Below, in pieces: positions 44,545 through 54,001 of a stretch of 64,000 bases of DNA. Origin of the DNA: CAVXTF01 sp963701375. Lineage in GTDB: Bacteria; Actinomycetota; Acidimicrobiia; Acidimicrobiales; CAVXTF01. A program made the position numbers and the translations under genes. Below the pieces are notes generated by a model. That model was not told where the DNA came from. It searched no databases and saw only the letters and a list, made by a program, of their open reading frames with translations. Positions within the stretch are counted from its first letter, which is position 1. Every line of letters starts with the position of its first letter. The DNA is taken from positions 434,001 through 498,000 of the forward strand of contig CAVOZT010000001.1 in the NCBI GenBank assembly GCA_963701375.1, read 5' to 3'.

Positions 44545-44760
44545 CTAGAGACGACGGCCCCTTCCTAGCTGAACGAAGCATGTGAATCGGCGGTAGACGA
44601 CCACCGGCGACGATTTTGTGGCGCTCACAATTGGCGTCCAGATCAGACCAAACGGAATGCCCCACCACCCAGCGAGCAGATTGTGGGTCCGAGCCTTGTT
44701 GTAAGAGCCCGGTAGTTCCTCAAACGTGCCTGTGAGTGTCACGGTGCGTCTCTGCGTCAT
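44545..44760 (-). CDS. Small hypothetical membrane-type protein
   Basis: A 71-residue frame from ATG 44760: MTQRRTVTLTGTFEELPGSY, then a hydrophobic segment LLAGWWGIPFGLIWTPIVSA and a basic tail. Single transmembrane helix likely. No family recognised and no strong ribosome site. Confidence 0.35.
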   Translation of the reverse strand: MTQRRTVTLTGTFEELPGSYNKARTHNLLAGWWGIPFGLIWTPIVSATKSSPVVVYRRFTCFVQLGRGRRL

Positions 44761-44983
44761 TGTGAGGAAGCCGTTGTCACCTGAATCGCGCCGCTGGCTT
44801 TGGAGGCCGAGCACGAAAAGCCTCCGACAGCACGAGCCATAGACCCAACAAATGTCGAAGCCTTATCCCTGCGATAATCAAATCTGATGATTGACGCATG
44901 CCGGGCAGAGCTATAAGGCTGGACATGCCAACGTGCCGGAGCGTGATGCTCCCTACGGGACTAGAGCGGAAGGGTACACAATA

Positions 44984-45427
44984 ATGCGGAAACTCATGAG
45001 TCGGCTCGCAATCGCGTCGATGATCGGTCTTCCGGTCGCCGCCGCCATGACCGTGCCTGCAGGTGCAGCCACAGGGACCCACGTTCGTGTTGTCTCGGTC
45101 AGCCGGGACGCGGGACCACAGACGGTTCCAAAGTCCAAGATTCACGGCCAAGGCTCGACGGCGACGTACAACCCGACGGCCCTCACGGTCGCAGAGGACC
45201 CGAGTGGAATGTGCACGGGATTCGTTTCGTTCAAGATCAGGAACACGGGAACGAAGAACGCGTTCATAACAGTCAACGGTACGCCGTTCTTCAAACTTCC
45301 ACCGGCGTCAACTCTTGCGGTTTGCGCTAGCGGAGGCTCGGCTGGTGATCAGTACACGGTCGGCTTGTCGAACAAGGCCAACACCGTCACCTACGCCTCA
45401 AAGCTGACGATCACCTTGTCTGACTAG
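44984..45427 (+). CDS. Secreted protein with signal peptide
   Basis: A 147-residue protein from ATG 44984 with GGAAGGG upstream. It starts MRKLMSRLAIASMIGLPVAAAMTVPAGAATG: a basic end, hydrophobic core and an AGA-A cleavage site. The mature part is Thr/Ser-rich with two cysteines (SGMCTGFV and LAVCASGG) that could form one disulfide, and beta-strand-like repeats. Family not recognised. A strong terminator follows, which supports real expression. Confidence 0.7.
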   Translation: MRKLMSRLAIASMIGLPVAAAMTVPAGAATGTHVRVVSVSRDAGPQTVPKSKIHGQGSTATYNPTALTVAEDPSGMCTGFVSFKIRNTGTKNAFITVNGTPFFKLPPASTLAVCASGGSAGDQYTVGLSNKANTVTYASKLTITLSD

Positions 45428-45453
45428 CGACGCGCAGTTTCAGAGTGTGACAA

Positions 45454-45485
45454 CAACGGTGCCGCCCTCCGGGGCGGCACCGTTG
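45454..45485 (+). terminator. Strong hairpin terminator
   Basis: A perfect 13-bp stem, CAACGGTGCCGCC (45454-45466) with GGCGGCACCGTTG (45473-45485) and loop CTCCGG, stands 27 bases after the secreted protein stop. There is no long T run, as is common in GC-rich actinobacteria. Confidence 0.75.
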
Positions 45486-46036
45486 AGGGATTGGGAGACA
45501 GTGACTTCGCAGCCCCGCGCGGAACAGAAGGACAAACCGCCGGGGGCGGCGCTTCACGAGGCGTTACGGCATCCCCCGCAATGCCGGACGGGGAGTGCCG
45601 TCTTGCGACGCCGGACAGTGGGGGGACGATCCGGGACCACACCTTTACGACAGGCCGCTGTAACGCTGCCTGAACCTGCGCGAGCGGGTAGCGCGGGACT
45701 GTCGCCAAGTACTTTCTGAGACCGATGACGTTGCGTTTCTTCGCAGTGCCTCCGTTTTCGTCGGCATGAGAGTCGAAGTCATTATCGGCTCGGCGCGGAC
45801 CAACTTGAAGTGCCCTGCATTTTCTTCGACGGTCAACACTTCATGCAGTTCTTCTTTGCTGCCGGAATGTGTCTCTCGGTCATCCCAATCGCGGCGCTGG
45901 TCAACGATGCCCCATGATGAGGCTTGGTGAGGCCAGGCACAAACACCTGGCCGGTTCATTCTTCGCGGGCGCACTCACCGACAATGAGGTACCGACCAAT
46001 AACGGCTTCGTTTCCAACAGACCTAGCGTGAACGCG
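45486..46036. other. Intergenic stretch without a supported gene
   Basis: Open frames on both strands here are short, lack ribosome sites and show no family pattern. I see no repeats or hairpins beyond the terminator at its left edge. Confidence 0.35.
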
Positions 46037-46230
46037 ATGTCCGATGACCCGCGAAACCTGGCATGGCCACCCGAGGTCGAGCTGCAGACCGGCCTTGAGC
46101 CCAATCGTTGGATAGCTCCTCGCCTGTTGCCCTGGGAGGCCGTCGAAGGGTCGCCGGGGACGATGGTCGTACCGACCAGGTTCCCGGCCTACGTCAGGGT
46201 CCTGCACCCGGCGGGGAGGCCGATGGAGCA
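46037..46230 (+). pseudogene. N-terminal fragment of a paralogue of the 41652 gene
   Basis: From ATG 46037 the frame encodes MSDDPRNLAWPPEVELQ, then NRWIAPRLLPWEAVEGSP and FPAYVRVLHPAGRP, which match the N-terminal end of the protein at 41652-42392. Homology stops near 46230, where an unrelated coding fragment begins. A truncated, fused relic. Confidence 0.6.
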
Positions 46231-46506
46231 TCTGATGCCACGGGGGTCACCGTCACAGACACTCTCCCGACCGGGGAGAAGTACAAGTCGTCCACGGCCA
46301 GCCAGGGAACCTGTTCCGAGTTGAACGCCACCGTCACCTGCGACCTCGGCCAAGTGGGAGCGGCAACGACTCCGACGGTGACCATCGTGGTCAAGGTGAA
46401 AGCCGTGAGCGGGAGCATGCTCAGCAACACAGCATCGGTGAGTGCCACCACGGGTGACACCGGCTTTGGCGACCAGTCCATGACGGTGAACGTCAAAGTG
46501 TCGTAG
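46231..46506 (+). pseudogene. DUF11-like surface-protein repeat fragment
   Basis: In a frame different from the preceding fragment, 46231-46506 encodes TGVTVTDTLPTGEKYKSST, then CSELNATVTCDLGQVGAATTPTVTIVVKVKAVSG and LSNTASVSATTGDTG, the pattern of DUF11 (conserved-repeat) domains of bacterial surface proteins. No start or signal sequence exists; it is the C-terminal tail of a larger protein, cut at its 5' side. Confidence 0.7.
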
Positions 46507-46642
46507 GTTTACCCTCAGACTTCTGTGAGGTCCGGCGGGATGTTGTCTTCCCTGTAGACAATCGGAACTCCGATCTGTGTGACTACCGCGGAGTCGCCTC
46601 CTTCGCTGACGCAATGCGCCCTCGCATCCCGTTCAGCCGTCT

Positions 46643-46987
46643 TCAGGTCGCCTCTACCGTTTCCGCGGTCATGAAGCCATGTACACCTGAGGCAAGCTCC
46701 CTGACCCACGATGGGCAGCCACAGGACGATTGGCGGATGTCCCACGGGCGCCAATCGGAGACATCCTCGCCGAACCGTTCGCGCCACTCCTCGCGAGCCA
46801 TTTCGCGCATCGCCCAGGCGTCCCTCGCGGAGTTGATGGCCGAGCTGCCGTACTTGAATGCCGTGTACGCGGCCGGCGGATTCTTGTAGCCGGGATACAT
46901 CGTTTGGTAGTAGTCGAACCAAGGTTTACCTCCGACCGACTCTTCGATGCGCGCAGCGAAGGCCGCGCTTCCCTCCCATTGGGCCAT
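46643..46987 (-). CDS. Hypothetical protein with a strong ribosome-binding site
   Basis: A 114-residue protein from ATG 46987, preceded by GAGGAGG seven bases upstream. It is rich in aromatic and charged residues: FAARIEESVGGKPWFDYYQTMYPGYKNPPAAYTAFKYG, WAMREMAREEWRERFGED and SDWRPWDIRQSSCGCPSW. Predicted mostly helical. Unrecognised family; the ribosome site and composition support a real gene. Confidence 0.55.
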   Translation of the reverse strand: MAQWEGSAAFAARIEESVGGKPWFDYYQTMYPGYKNPPAAYTAFKYGSSAINSARDAWAMREMAREEWRERFGEDVSDWRPWDIRQSSCGCPSWVRELASGVHGFMTAETVEAT

Positions 46988-47943
46988 GATGATCCTCCTC
47001 ATCGACCTGGCGTTGCCACCGTTCCCGTAGGTCGGTTGGCGGAGCTTCATCGGGCCAGGCCCCTCGGCTCCTCTGGATGAGTACGGGGCGAAGCGTAGTG
47101 GCTGGGTGGGTCACTCCAAGGTCGAGCACCGCGGAGGGCTCAAACGTGTGGCGCGAAAAGTTCAGAAATACTCGGGTCATGAACCCGCACCATGAGCGAC
47201 AAAGCGGCGGAAGCATCCGGGGCTCAGGGGGGCCAAGCCCCGGGACGCCTCCCGCCGTTGTTCTGTCGTTTCCTATTCCAGGTAGGTCTAAACCGAGCGG
47301 TGGTAATAGCCGGGCATGAGAACCACGCGCACGACCCCGGGACTGCCCCCCGCCTCCACTCATCCCGGGGTCGTTCGCGCGCTCTTGGGTCGTATTTGAC
47401 CAGAGCAATAGCCTTGTCGAAACCAGTGACCGGTATAACGGTTTGAGCCTGGGAATGGTCTGTGCGGTCACGTCTCATCTGAGTCCACGGCGAGCAGTTC
47501 GCCTGTCCCCTCAGCAAATCGTGCGAGAGCTCGCAGCGATACCCAGACGATGGCCAACGCAGCTGCGGCCAGAGCGAGCCTGATGAGTATGCGCAAGGTG
47601 CGTCTACGAGTTCTGGAACACGGTCGATTGGGCGACATGGCCTCAGGTAAAACTCAGCTAAATATTTGGGCGCGCTCAGACTGATGCCGCGCTAGTTGCA
47701 CGACATTGACGACGAAGCAATCGCACCATCGTCATCTTGGCAGGGTTGGATGACGAGGAACTGGATTCGAGGCGAAAGTTGAAATCCTGGACAGAGTCCG
47801 CCAACGAGCGACCTTCTTGCGATTCCAAAGTTCGGAGTTCGTTTCTGACGTCGCGCCAGGTCCGTCACCGATACTCCAAACTTGGCTAGTTGACGCGTGA
47901 ACCTATCATGGCCGTCACGCGTCCCCGACTACGGCTTCCCGGG
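46988..47943. other. Gene-poor stretch
   Basis: No frame in this stretch shows a domain, signal peptide or convincing ribosome site. Patches from about 47640 to 47880 are more AT-rich than the surroundings, which fits foreign or decayed DNA. Nothing further is supported. Confidence 0.35.
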
Positions 47944-48195
47944 CTAGCACTGCCCACCTCGAACCACATGCACCGCCCTTCGCCGGAACTCGACCACCCA
48001 CAGCTCGCGATACTGCTGTCCGACCGGGTCGCCGTAGAACGCGCGCGAACGAGAGCCGTGTCCGCCGTCAAGGGCTACGACTTCGGTCTCGAGAGTGAAG
48101 ACCTCGTTGGGGCCTTTCGCGTTACGCCATCCACATATGCGAGGTTGCGCCGATGCTGATGATGGGTTTGGCGTAGGGAGTACAGGTCCGAACAT
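47944..48195 (-). pseudogene. NTF2/SnoaL-like gene remnant, copy 1
   Basis: The minus strand encodes EVFTLETEVVALDGGHGSRSRAFYGDPVGQQYRELWVVEF, a C-terminal half of an NTF2-like (SnoaL) protein, after which the frame is lost. A related, more decayed copy lies at 53570-53830; each sits shortly before an attachment-site copy, so the pair probably marks the same end of two related elements. Confidence 0.5.
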
Positions 48196-48375
48196 CAGCC
48201 GGGTTCGCTCCAGAGGTCATTTACAAGGACGATGCGATTTGGCCTCGCCGTGTCCGCGAAATGTCCGCGAGACATCGCAAAACGACGCGAAGCATCGAGT
48301 GGTGTTGATGAACAAAAGTCCAGCGTAATGCACGTTTCATATGATCGCCGCAGGTCACAGTTGTGCCTGAGAATG

Positions 48376-48421
48376 CGTTCGCAACGTAGAAGTCGTCGGT
48401 TCGAGTCCGATCACCTCCACA
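48376..48421 (+). repeat. Island attachment repeat, copy C (tRNA-Ala 3' half)
   Basis: Forty-five bases from CGTTCGCAACGTAG through GATCACCTCCAC match the anticodon-loop-to-3'-end part of tRNA-Ala and are identical to the copy at 54002. Relative to the intact tRNA, one T-stem pair is changed on both sides (G-C to T-A), so pairing is kept. No 5' half exists, so this is not a functional tRNA. An integrase remnant follows at once. Confidence 0.75.
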
Positions 48422-48433
48422 CCTAAAAACCCT

Positions 48434-48775
48434 GGTCAGAGGCGCGATTCCCTTAGACGAGCACTTGGGTCGACTTCTGTAGGACGCGAATAGGACATCG
48501 CTGTCGAATAGGTCGCCCAAGGCGTCCGCTGCTTCCTCATCTGTTTCGTCGGGTACCCACCCGTAGATGTCGGTCGTTGTCCTGCTCGACTCGTGACCCA
48601 TACGTTGCTGAATCACTTGAGTGTGCACGCGTGCTTGACGCAACAGACCTCCTGACGAGTCGAAGGTCGTGGAAACTTACACCGTCGAATCCCGCCGCCT
48701 CGATGGCAGGCAACCACACGCGTGCGTCGCCACCGAGATTGACTTCGACTCCACCGTTGTCGCTGCGTCAGAAGA
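48434..48775 (-). pseudogene. Tyrosine integrase C-terminal remnant
   Basis: On the minus strand the frames join as VWLPAIEAAGFDGVSFHDLR, then LLRQARVHTQVIQQRMGHESSRTTTDIYGWVPDETDEEAADALGDLF. The HxxR box (partial), the GHES His and the nucleophile Tyr in DIYGW are visible, but a frameshift lies near 48640 and in-frame stops occur upstream of about 48775, so the N-terminal and box I parts are gone. It abuts attachment copy C, as integrase genes do. Confidence 0.7.
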
Positions 48776-49569
48776 GTGCGCGGCGGCGTTGTTAGCCGAT
48801 GACCGGCTCGAGGCGTTGGCGGTGCAACCCGAGGATCGACTCGCCATCGGTGGCGACGTGCTCAACGACTAACGACCCATTCGATGTCGGCATCGGTGGC
48901 GGCGGTACCGATTGACGAGAAGGCGACACGTTGTCTTGGGAATATGTGGCGCCGTCTTACTAGGTAACTACAAGACCCATGTAAATCTGCGCCACATATT
49001 CGATGGCATAGCTCTTCTCAATGCCGCGGTGAGTCCGACCGACGTCGAAGGGCGCAGGCACAAGTAGGTCGCCCTGCTCGCATCAAGTAGAGGATTGTGC
49101 GCGCGACTTGGTCCTTGTTCTCGTCGGTTTGTCCGCCACAGTTGTGGGTGCGGTGCCTACTCGTCGATGGCGTGCGTGGCCTACACATGTCGAGTCGACA
49201 CAGACCCGGCTCGGAATGATCCTTGCCGGGCTTCGCCACGGTGTTTGAGCTGGTGGTCCTGGCATGGTCCTCGGCTCGCCTCGGGATCAGCAAGGCGGTC
49301 GTACAGGCGTGTGATCGGATCGTTCGCCTACAACGTCACCATGTCGCTAGGCGCGGGGGCCGCTCGTCCGACCCTCTGCGCCTCAGCAATCCGGTCAGCT
49401 ACACGGACCGTGGATCGCCATGCTCGCATCGTTCACGGCGGTCCTGCTTATAGCGGCCCCGACCAAGCGACTTCTAGAAGAGCAGACTGGCTATTGCCTG
49501 CTTCCTATCCGGTCGTGGTTTGGCTGGTGCCGGGGTGATCGGAGCTGTCGTCCCCGTGGGTTCTTGCCG
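48776..49569. other. Gene-poor stretch
   Basis: Short frames on both strands show no domain or ribosome site; a plus-strand frame at 48669-48872 is mainly antisense to the integrase remnant. I find no confident gene, RNA or repeat. Confidence 0.3.
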
Positions 49570-50007
49570 CTATGGGCACGTACCAACCGTGAGTGTCGCG
49601 TTGGCACTCAGTCCGCCCTGTAAGGCGTAGTAGGGATAGCTACCGGGCGTGGTGTTGGTGAAGTTCAGGACCGTGCTTCCAGCTCCTGACGCGTTCGTTG
49701 TGATCGTTGCCACCTTCGGTCCGGTCGCAGAGCCGGAGTGAAGTTTCACCCGCTTAACCGCGCCGAAGTGCTTCACCGCAAAGGTGACGTTGCCCTCACT
49801 GCACGGGTAGTAGATGGTCGATGGGGTAATCGTCAGTTTCGGTGACGTTGCTGAGGCAACCCCAGGGAGCGCGACGAGGGCGGAAACCAACACCGCAGCG
49901 GCGAGCACACTTGATGCGATTACTCGACGGCGAACCCGTGTGGCAGGCAGTACGGGTGGAAGTCCCTGCGACCCGTAGACCTGTTGTGATGGAACGCCAT
50001 CGGACAT
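49570..50007 (-). CDS. Secreted or membrane-anchored Ig-like surface protein
   Basis: A 145-residue protein from ATG 50007 with GGGAGG eight bases upstream. A 28-residue polar N terminus precedes a hydrophobic segment (VIASSVLAAAVLVSALVALPGVASA) with a possible ASA cleavage site. The mature part, SPKLTITPSTIYYPCSEGNVTFAVKHFG through NATLTVGTCP, is rich in Thr, Ser and Gly with one Cys at each end, consistent with a single disulfide-closed beta-sandwich. Family not recognised. It is divergent from the tandem secreted-protein genes. Confidence 0.6.
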   Translation of the reverse strand: MSDGVPSQQVYGSQGLPPVLPATRVRRRVIASSVLAAAVLVSALVALPGVASATSPKLTITPSTIYYPCSEGNVTFAVKHFGAVKRVKLHSGSATGPKVATITTNASGAGSTVLNFTNTTPGSYPYYALQGGLSANATLTVGTCP

Positions 50008-50283
50008 GTGCTGAGCCTCCCCTTAAAGCCGCCAAGCGGCTGCCGCGTCGGCGTCGTTCGTAGCCGACCTCCTCTCGGAGGCTATCTCCGCGAGGAAGGG
50101 GCCACAAGGCGCTCGGGAAGGTCCAGAGAGCGCGTGCCCCACGACGAGCACGATCACCGTGATGGTCGCGTATGCCATTGAAGATTGACGTTTCGCCGCG
50201 TGGGATGCGCCCCCCTTGCCAACGCCCTATTTGTGGGCTACGAAGCCTCTCATCTGACACCCACCTAAGATATGGGAGCAACC

Positions 50284-50928
50284 ATGATTAAAAGGTCAAT
50301 CCTGACCGCTGCGGCGTTGCTCGTAAGCCTCATCGGCCTCACGGCAACGGCCAGCTCGGCGCAAGCTCGTCCGAACGTCGTCGGAGCCGGTATCACCCAC
50401 TGCAATGGAGGATGGGTAAGGGGATTGAAGTTCGCTCCGCCCCTTGTAACTGGTGGTGTCGCTGCGGCTGAAACAGTCACCCTCACGACCACCATGCCCG
50501 CATGCGCCGGCGGCGTCCCGGTACCCGCGAGCGGGGTGTTGCTCGGAAAGGGCACGATCAACATGGCGGGGGCCAACAACTGTGCCAACTACTTCGCTAC
50601 ACCGGCTCCTCCTGGCGGAATCGACCTCATGAACTTCGGCCCAGGTGCCGCATTCGCAGGCTCCATCACATGGACGCCCGCTGCCATAACGCCGTCGGGC
50701 TTCTCATTGACAACCATCTCGGCGACTACAACCGCGCTCGCCGCCCCGGTCACCTTCAAGGCCGTGGGTATATCCGTATCCGGCTCTTATGCCACCCCCA
50801 CCGCGGGGAAGTTCAAGTTCCACACGGTGAAGACCTTGGCTGCCATTCTCGGCGGCGGACCAAACTGCGGTGGTGCCGGTCTCAGCAAACTCGGGATCGC
50901 CGCGGCGGGCTCCAAAGGAAAGTTCTAA
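50284..50928 (+). CDS. Secreted protein, tandem paralogue 1
   Basis: A 214-residue exported protein (ATG 50284; GGGAG just upstream; an in-frame ATG at 50272 lacks a ribosome site). The signal peptide is MIKRSILTAAALLVSLIGLTATASSAQA. The mature part starts RPNVVGAGITHCNGGW and contains MPACAGGVPVPASG, GANNCANYFATPAPPGG and GPNCGGAGLSKL, four cysteines likely in disulfides, and it ends GSKGKF. The next gene, 917 bases on, encodes a close paralogue with the same cysteines. Unknown function; probably an extracellular beta-rich protein. Confidence 0.7.
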   Translation: MIKRSILTAAALLVSLIGLTATASSAQARPNVVGAGITHCNGGWVRGLKFAPPLVTGGVAAAETVTLTTTMPACAGGVPVPASGVLLGKGTINMAGANNCANYFATPAPPGGIDLMNFGPGAAFAGSITWTPAAITPSGFSLTTISATTTALAAPVTFKAVGISVSGSYATPTAGKFKFHTVKTLAAILGGGPNCGGAGLSKLGIAAAGSKGKF

Positions 50929-51200
50929 GGCCGAAACCCACGAAGTCGCCCGCTGCGAGTGAGCCTTCACGACTCGTTGCCACGGTGCAGTGGCTCACCA
51001 GTTCGGACGTCGGCGGCGGTTCTGAGCCGAGATGAGCGAGCATCGACTCCTGGTTCGGTGGAGATGCTCGATAACGCGTTTTCCTAATGCTGCCGTGGCA
51101 ATGAGGCAATGAACTGTGCGAGTCGTCGCTTGCCAGCGGCTTGCGGATGGGCTACGAAGCTTTCATCTGACACCTGGGGGGCCTAGAGATGGGGGCAATC

Positions 51201-51848
51201 ATGGTTAGAAGGTCAATCCAGACAGGAACGGCGTTGCTCGTGAGCATCATCGGCCTCACGGCAACCGCCGGCTCCGCGCAAGCTCGTCCGAACGTCGTCG
51301 GCGCCGGTATCACCCACTGCAATGGAGGATGGACGGGGAAGCTGACGTTCACGCCGCCTCTAATCGCCGCTGGAGTCGCTACAACTGAGGAGGTCGCCCT
51401 TACGGCCACAGCTCCTGCATGCGCCGGGGGTGTCCCTGTACCAACCAGCGCGAAGTTGGTCGGAAAGGGCATTATCAGCATGGCCGGGGCGAATGACTGC
51501 GCCAACTACTTCGCGACGCCTGCTCCCCCTGGGGGAACTGACACGTTGACCTTCGCGCCGGGCTCTCTCTTTGGTGGCGCCATCACCTGGACGCCCGCGG
51601 CCATCTCGTCGTCGTCGTTCTCATTCAGCACGGCCACAATGAAGACGACCACGCTCGCAGCGCCTGTCACCTTCAAGGCGCCGGTCGTGACCGTAACGGG
51701 CTCCTATCCCACCGCCGTGGGCAAGTTCAGGTTCAACAGCGTGAAGCTCCTGGGTGCCATTCTCGGCGCAGCGGCTGGCAACTGTGGTGGGGTCGGTGGG
51801 CTCAGCAAGCTCACGATTTCCGCGGCCGGCTCGGCCGGGAAGTTCTGA
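51201..51848 (+). CDS. Secreted protein, tandem paralogue 2
   Basis: A 215-residue paralogue of the preceding secreted protein. Shared blocks are RPNVVGAGITHCNGGW, CAGGVPVP, CANYFATPAPPGG and SITWTPAAI-type segments, with the same four cysteines and the end GSAGKF. The leader is MVRRSIQTGTALLVSIIGLTATAGSAQA. Upstream DNA is also duplicated (GGGCTACGAAGC, TCATCTGACACC), so the whole unit including its promoter region was copied. A start at ATG 51189 is possible since GGGGGG lies before it. Confidence 0.7.
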   Translation: MVRRSIQTGTALLVSIIGLTATAGSAQARPNVVGAGITHCNGGWTGKLTFTPPLIAAGVATTEEVALTATAPACAGGVPVPTSAKLVGKGIISMAGANDCANYFATPAPPGGTDTLTFAPGSLFGGAITWTPAAISSSSFSFSTATMKTTTLAAPVTFKAPVVTVTGSYPTAVGKFRFNSVKLLGAILGAAAGNCGGVGGLSKLTISAAGSAGKF

Positions 51849-52017
51849 AAGGAGGACACCCCTCGCGGGCGTGCAGCTAATAGTTCGCCCAAGCGCTGAC
51901 CCAGGCCCTCATGGTTCGCCGCTATTACAAAGACTTTATGGGCGAGCGATGGGGACAAGGGTTGCCCATGAAGTGGTCATCCATGAGGTCAACAGACGAC
52001 GCTGTGTAAGTACAAAC

Positions 52018-52314
52018 CTACATTTCCTCTTCTCGGACCACGTCCAAGTTGCGGAACGTCGGGGGACCGTCACAGAGCTTGGCCAGTGACGCAGCGAACT
52101 CGGCAGTCTCTGGCCGGTTGGAGTTCTCCATCGCCTCTTCGTAGGACGGGAACTCGACGATGTTGATGTAGGTGCGCTCGTTGTCGCGATCCCTACCTTG
52201 AATGGCTCTTGTCGGCGTGCGGATGCCAGTGGTCTTAGCGAGCCACTCGTCCAGGGTCCGATTGAATGCGTCGATGTCGCCGGTCTTGAACTCGATCAGT
52301 TGGACGAACTTCAT
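52018..52314 (-). CDS. Small dimeric alpha/beta-barrel (ABM-like) protein
   Basis: A 98-residue protein starting at ATG 52314 with AGGAGG just upstream. MKFVQLIEFKTGDIDAFNRTLDEWL, ERTYINIVEFPSYEEAMENSNRPETAEFAASLAKLCDGPPTFRNLDVV has the beta-alpha-beta pattern of the antibiotic-biosynthesis-monooxygenase / stress-response dimeric barrel group. Function unknown; complete frame. Confidence 0.7.
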   Translation of the reverse strand: MKFVQLIEFKTGDIDAFNRTLDEWLAKTTGIRTPTRAIQGRDRDNERTYINIVEFPSYEEAMENSNRPETAEFAASLAKLCDGPPTFRNLDVVREEEM

Positions 52315-52404
52315 GCCTGCCTCCTAGATGGACGCTGATGATGCCCGACCATAGTGAGCGGGGGGCCGCTTGTCGTCATGCCCCCTGCCTCTGGCGAGAC
52401 CCGG

Positions 52405-52899
52405 CTATGGCGAGAGCCTTTTCGACATTGAGGTGCCGACCACGCGGTAGCCGAGAGAGTCATAGAGCGAGCGAGCGATGTCGTTGCCGCCGGCGACCCA
52501 CAAACCGAGCTGAGCCGTGTCACGTTGTCTCATGAAATCTTCCGCTGCGAGCATCGCTGCGTGCCCCAGACCAAGACCGCGGAACTCGTCATGTATCTCG
52601 ATGTCGTAGACGTATCCCACCGTGGAATCTTCGGGGTGAGGCCCGAGCCACAGGGACCCAACATCCCCCTCGGCGTTGCTGACGATGACCAGGAAGTGCA
52701 TGCCCTGGGTCTGGAGGCCCTGAGGCAGAACGTGTGGCAGAAGCTGACGCGCCTTTTCCTCGGCCTGCTCAAAGCTCACACCAGTGGCTTTTGCCATCTG
52801 AGTAGCATGGTTGCGAATCGAGAGTTCGCGCCATGGCTCAAACTCGACGGCGTTCATGGGTCGCAATGTGACTGCCGGTGTCATTCCCTCGTCGGTCAT
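52405..52899 (-). CDS. GNAT-family N-acetyltransferase
   Basis: A 164-residue acetyltransferase: TLRPMNAVEFEPWRELSIRNHATQMAKATG at the N terminus, then GSLWLGPHPEDSTVGYVYDIEIHDEFRGLGLGHAAMLAAEDFM (acetyl-CoA loop RGLGLG) and IARSLYDSLGYRVVGTSMSKRL. ATG 52899 was preferred to an upstream ATG whose sequence is not family-like. Substrate unknown. Confidence 0.85.
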   Translation of the reverse strand: MTDEGMTPAVTLRPMNAVEFEPWRELSIRNHATQMAKATGVSFEQAEEKARQLLPHVLPQGLQTQGMHFLVIVSNAEGDVGSLWLGPHPEDSTVGYVYDIEIHDEFRGLGLGHAAMLAAEDFMRQRDTAQLGLWVAGGNDIARSLYDSLGYRVVGTSMSKRLSP

Positions 52900-53151
52900 G
52901 TTCACATTTTGTCCTATACCCGGTTGAACTAACGAGAACGAAGTGATGGGAGTGACGATTCGGTGTCCTATCACTCAAGTCCAGCTTCTTCTGGCTGGAC
53001 ATCGGCTTCACCGTGGTGGCCGTCGGATCGTGGAGCATCGCGTACATGACGACATTTGTGCTCGGTAGATGCGCACCGCAGGGTCGAGAAGCCGATCCCG
53101 GCAACTGACGACACAGGCTCTCCACAATCGCCTACGTCTTCCAGGTGAAGT

Positions 53152-53517
53152 GTGGGCTACTTGGCTTACCCCGGCATCGACTCGGGCTATCGGGGCACCT
53201 GGGGGCGTACAGGCGAACGTCGGGCGCCGACGGTGCGAGGTCCACCAATCCGCTTTGGCACGTTCTTCGCTGACCCTATCGACCAGGTCATGCGCTATGC
53301 CGGCGATCGGAACCTGCGAGGTTCACTTCGTGACTCGTTCGACACTTATGTGGCGTTCAGTCGTTCACCCTCGTATCGCACCGGCAGGAAGCTGGGGTTG
53401 AAGCAACGAACGGTGTCTATGCCCCGGCCGCGGTTCCAGCTCAGTTGGCCGATTGACGTCTTTGTGCGCCGCTGGAAGCGCCGTCACGATGACCACCCTC
53501 CCGGTGCCCTGCTCTAA
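53152..53517 (+). CDS. Uncertain hypothetical protein
   Basis: A 121-residue frame from GTG 53152 with DPIDQVMRYAGDRNLRGSLRDSFDTYVAFSRSPSYRTGRKLGLKQR and VFVRRWKRRHDDH. It is basic and lacks a recognised motif or ribosome site. May be a gene remnant. Confidence 0.25.
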   Translation: MGYLAYPGIDSGYRGTWGRTGERRAPTVRGPPIRFGTFFADPIDQVMRYAGDRNLRGSLRDSFDTYVAFSRSPSYRTGRKLGLKQRTVSMPRPRFQLSWPIDVFVRRWKRRHDDHPPGALL

Positions 53518-53569
53518 AGACGCCGACACCCGAGCAGACCGCCGAACCTCGTCTCATTCGCGCTGGTCC

Positions 53570-53830
53570 GGCCAGAGTGGCCACTGCGCGAACGAGATGT
53601 ACCGATCCGCTTCGTCAAACTGGACCACCTACAGGTCGCGGTACTCCTGTCAGTCCGAGCCGCCGTAGAAAGCGCGCGAACGACTGCCATGTCGCCCTCG
53701 ACGGCTACGACCTCTCTCTCGAGCGTGACGACCTCTCGTGGGGCCTTCGCGTTCCGTGTCCCACATTTCCGAGATGACCGCGAGACCGACGATGGGCTCG
53801 GCGTAGGGCAGTGCAGGTATCGCGAACCTT
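53570..53830 (-). pseudogene. NTF2/SnoaL-like gene remnant, copy 2
   Basis: Minus-strand reading gives EVVAVEGDMAVVRA, then in the neighbouring frame FYGGSD-stop-QEYRDL-stop-VVQFDEADRYISFAQWPLWP. The two in-frame stops (TGA, TAG) and the shift show a dead gene. It parallels the remnant at 47944-48195 (FYGDPVGQQYRELWVVEF). Confidence 0.55.
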
Positions 53831-54001
53831 CGGCAAAGAGGGGGCCGAGGCGGGGGGTCGCAGAGTGGGTGTCTCCATAGGACACATTTAGGACACGCGA
53901 GGACGACCGAGGTCGAAAGACGTCAACAACTGCTGAAAGACGAAATCCCAGTTCAAGGGCATTTGTCGACATCCCTCCAGGTCGCGGCTGGACGGCCGAA
54001 G

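Noticed and set aside
48669..48872. Plus-strand 67-residue frame opposite the integrase remnant
   Set aside because: Mostly antisense to a recognisable integrase fragment and without a ribosome site or family.
52525..52932. Plus-strand frame opposite the GNAT gene
   Set aside because: Antisense to a clear acetyltransferase; no motif of its own.
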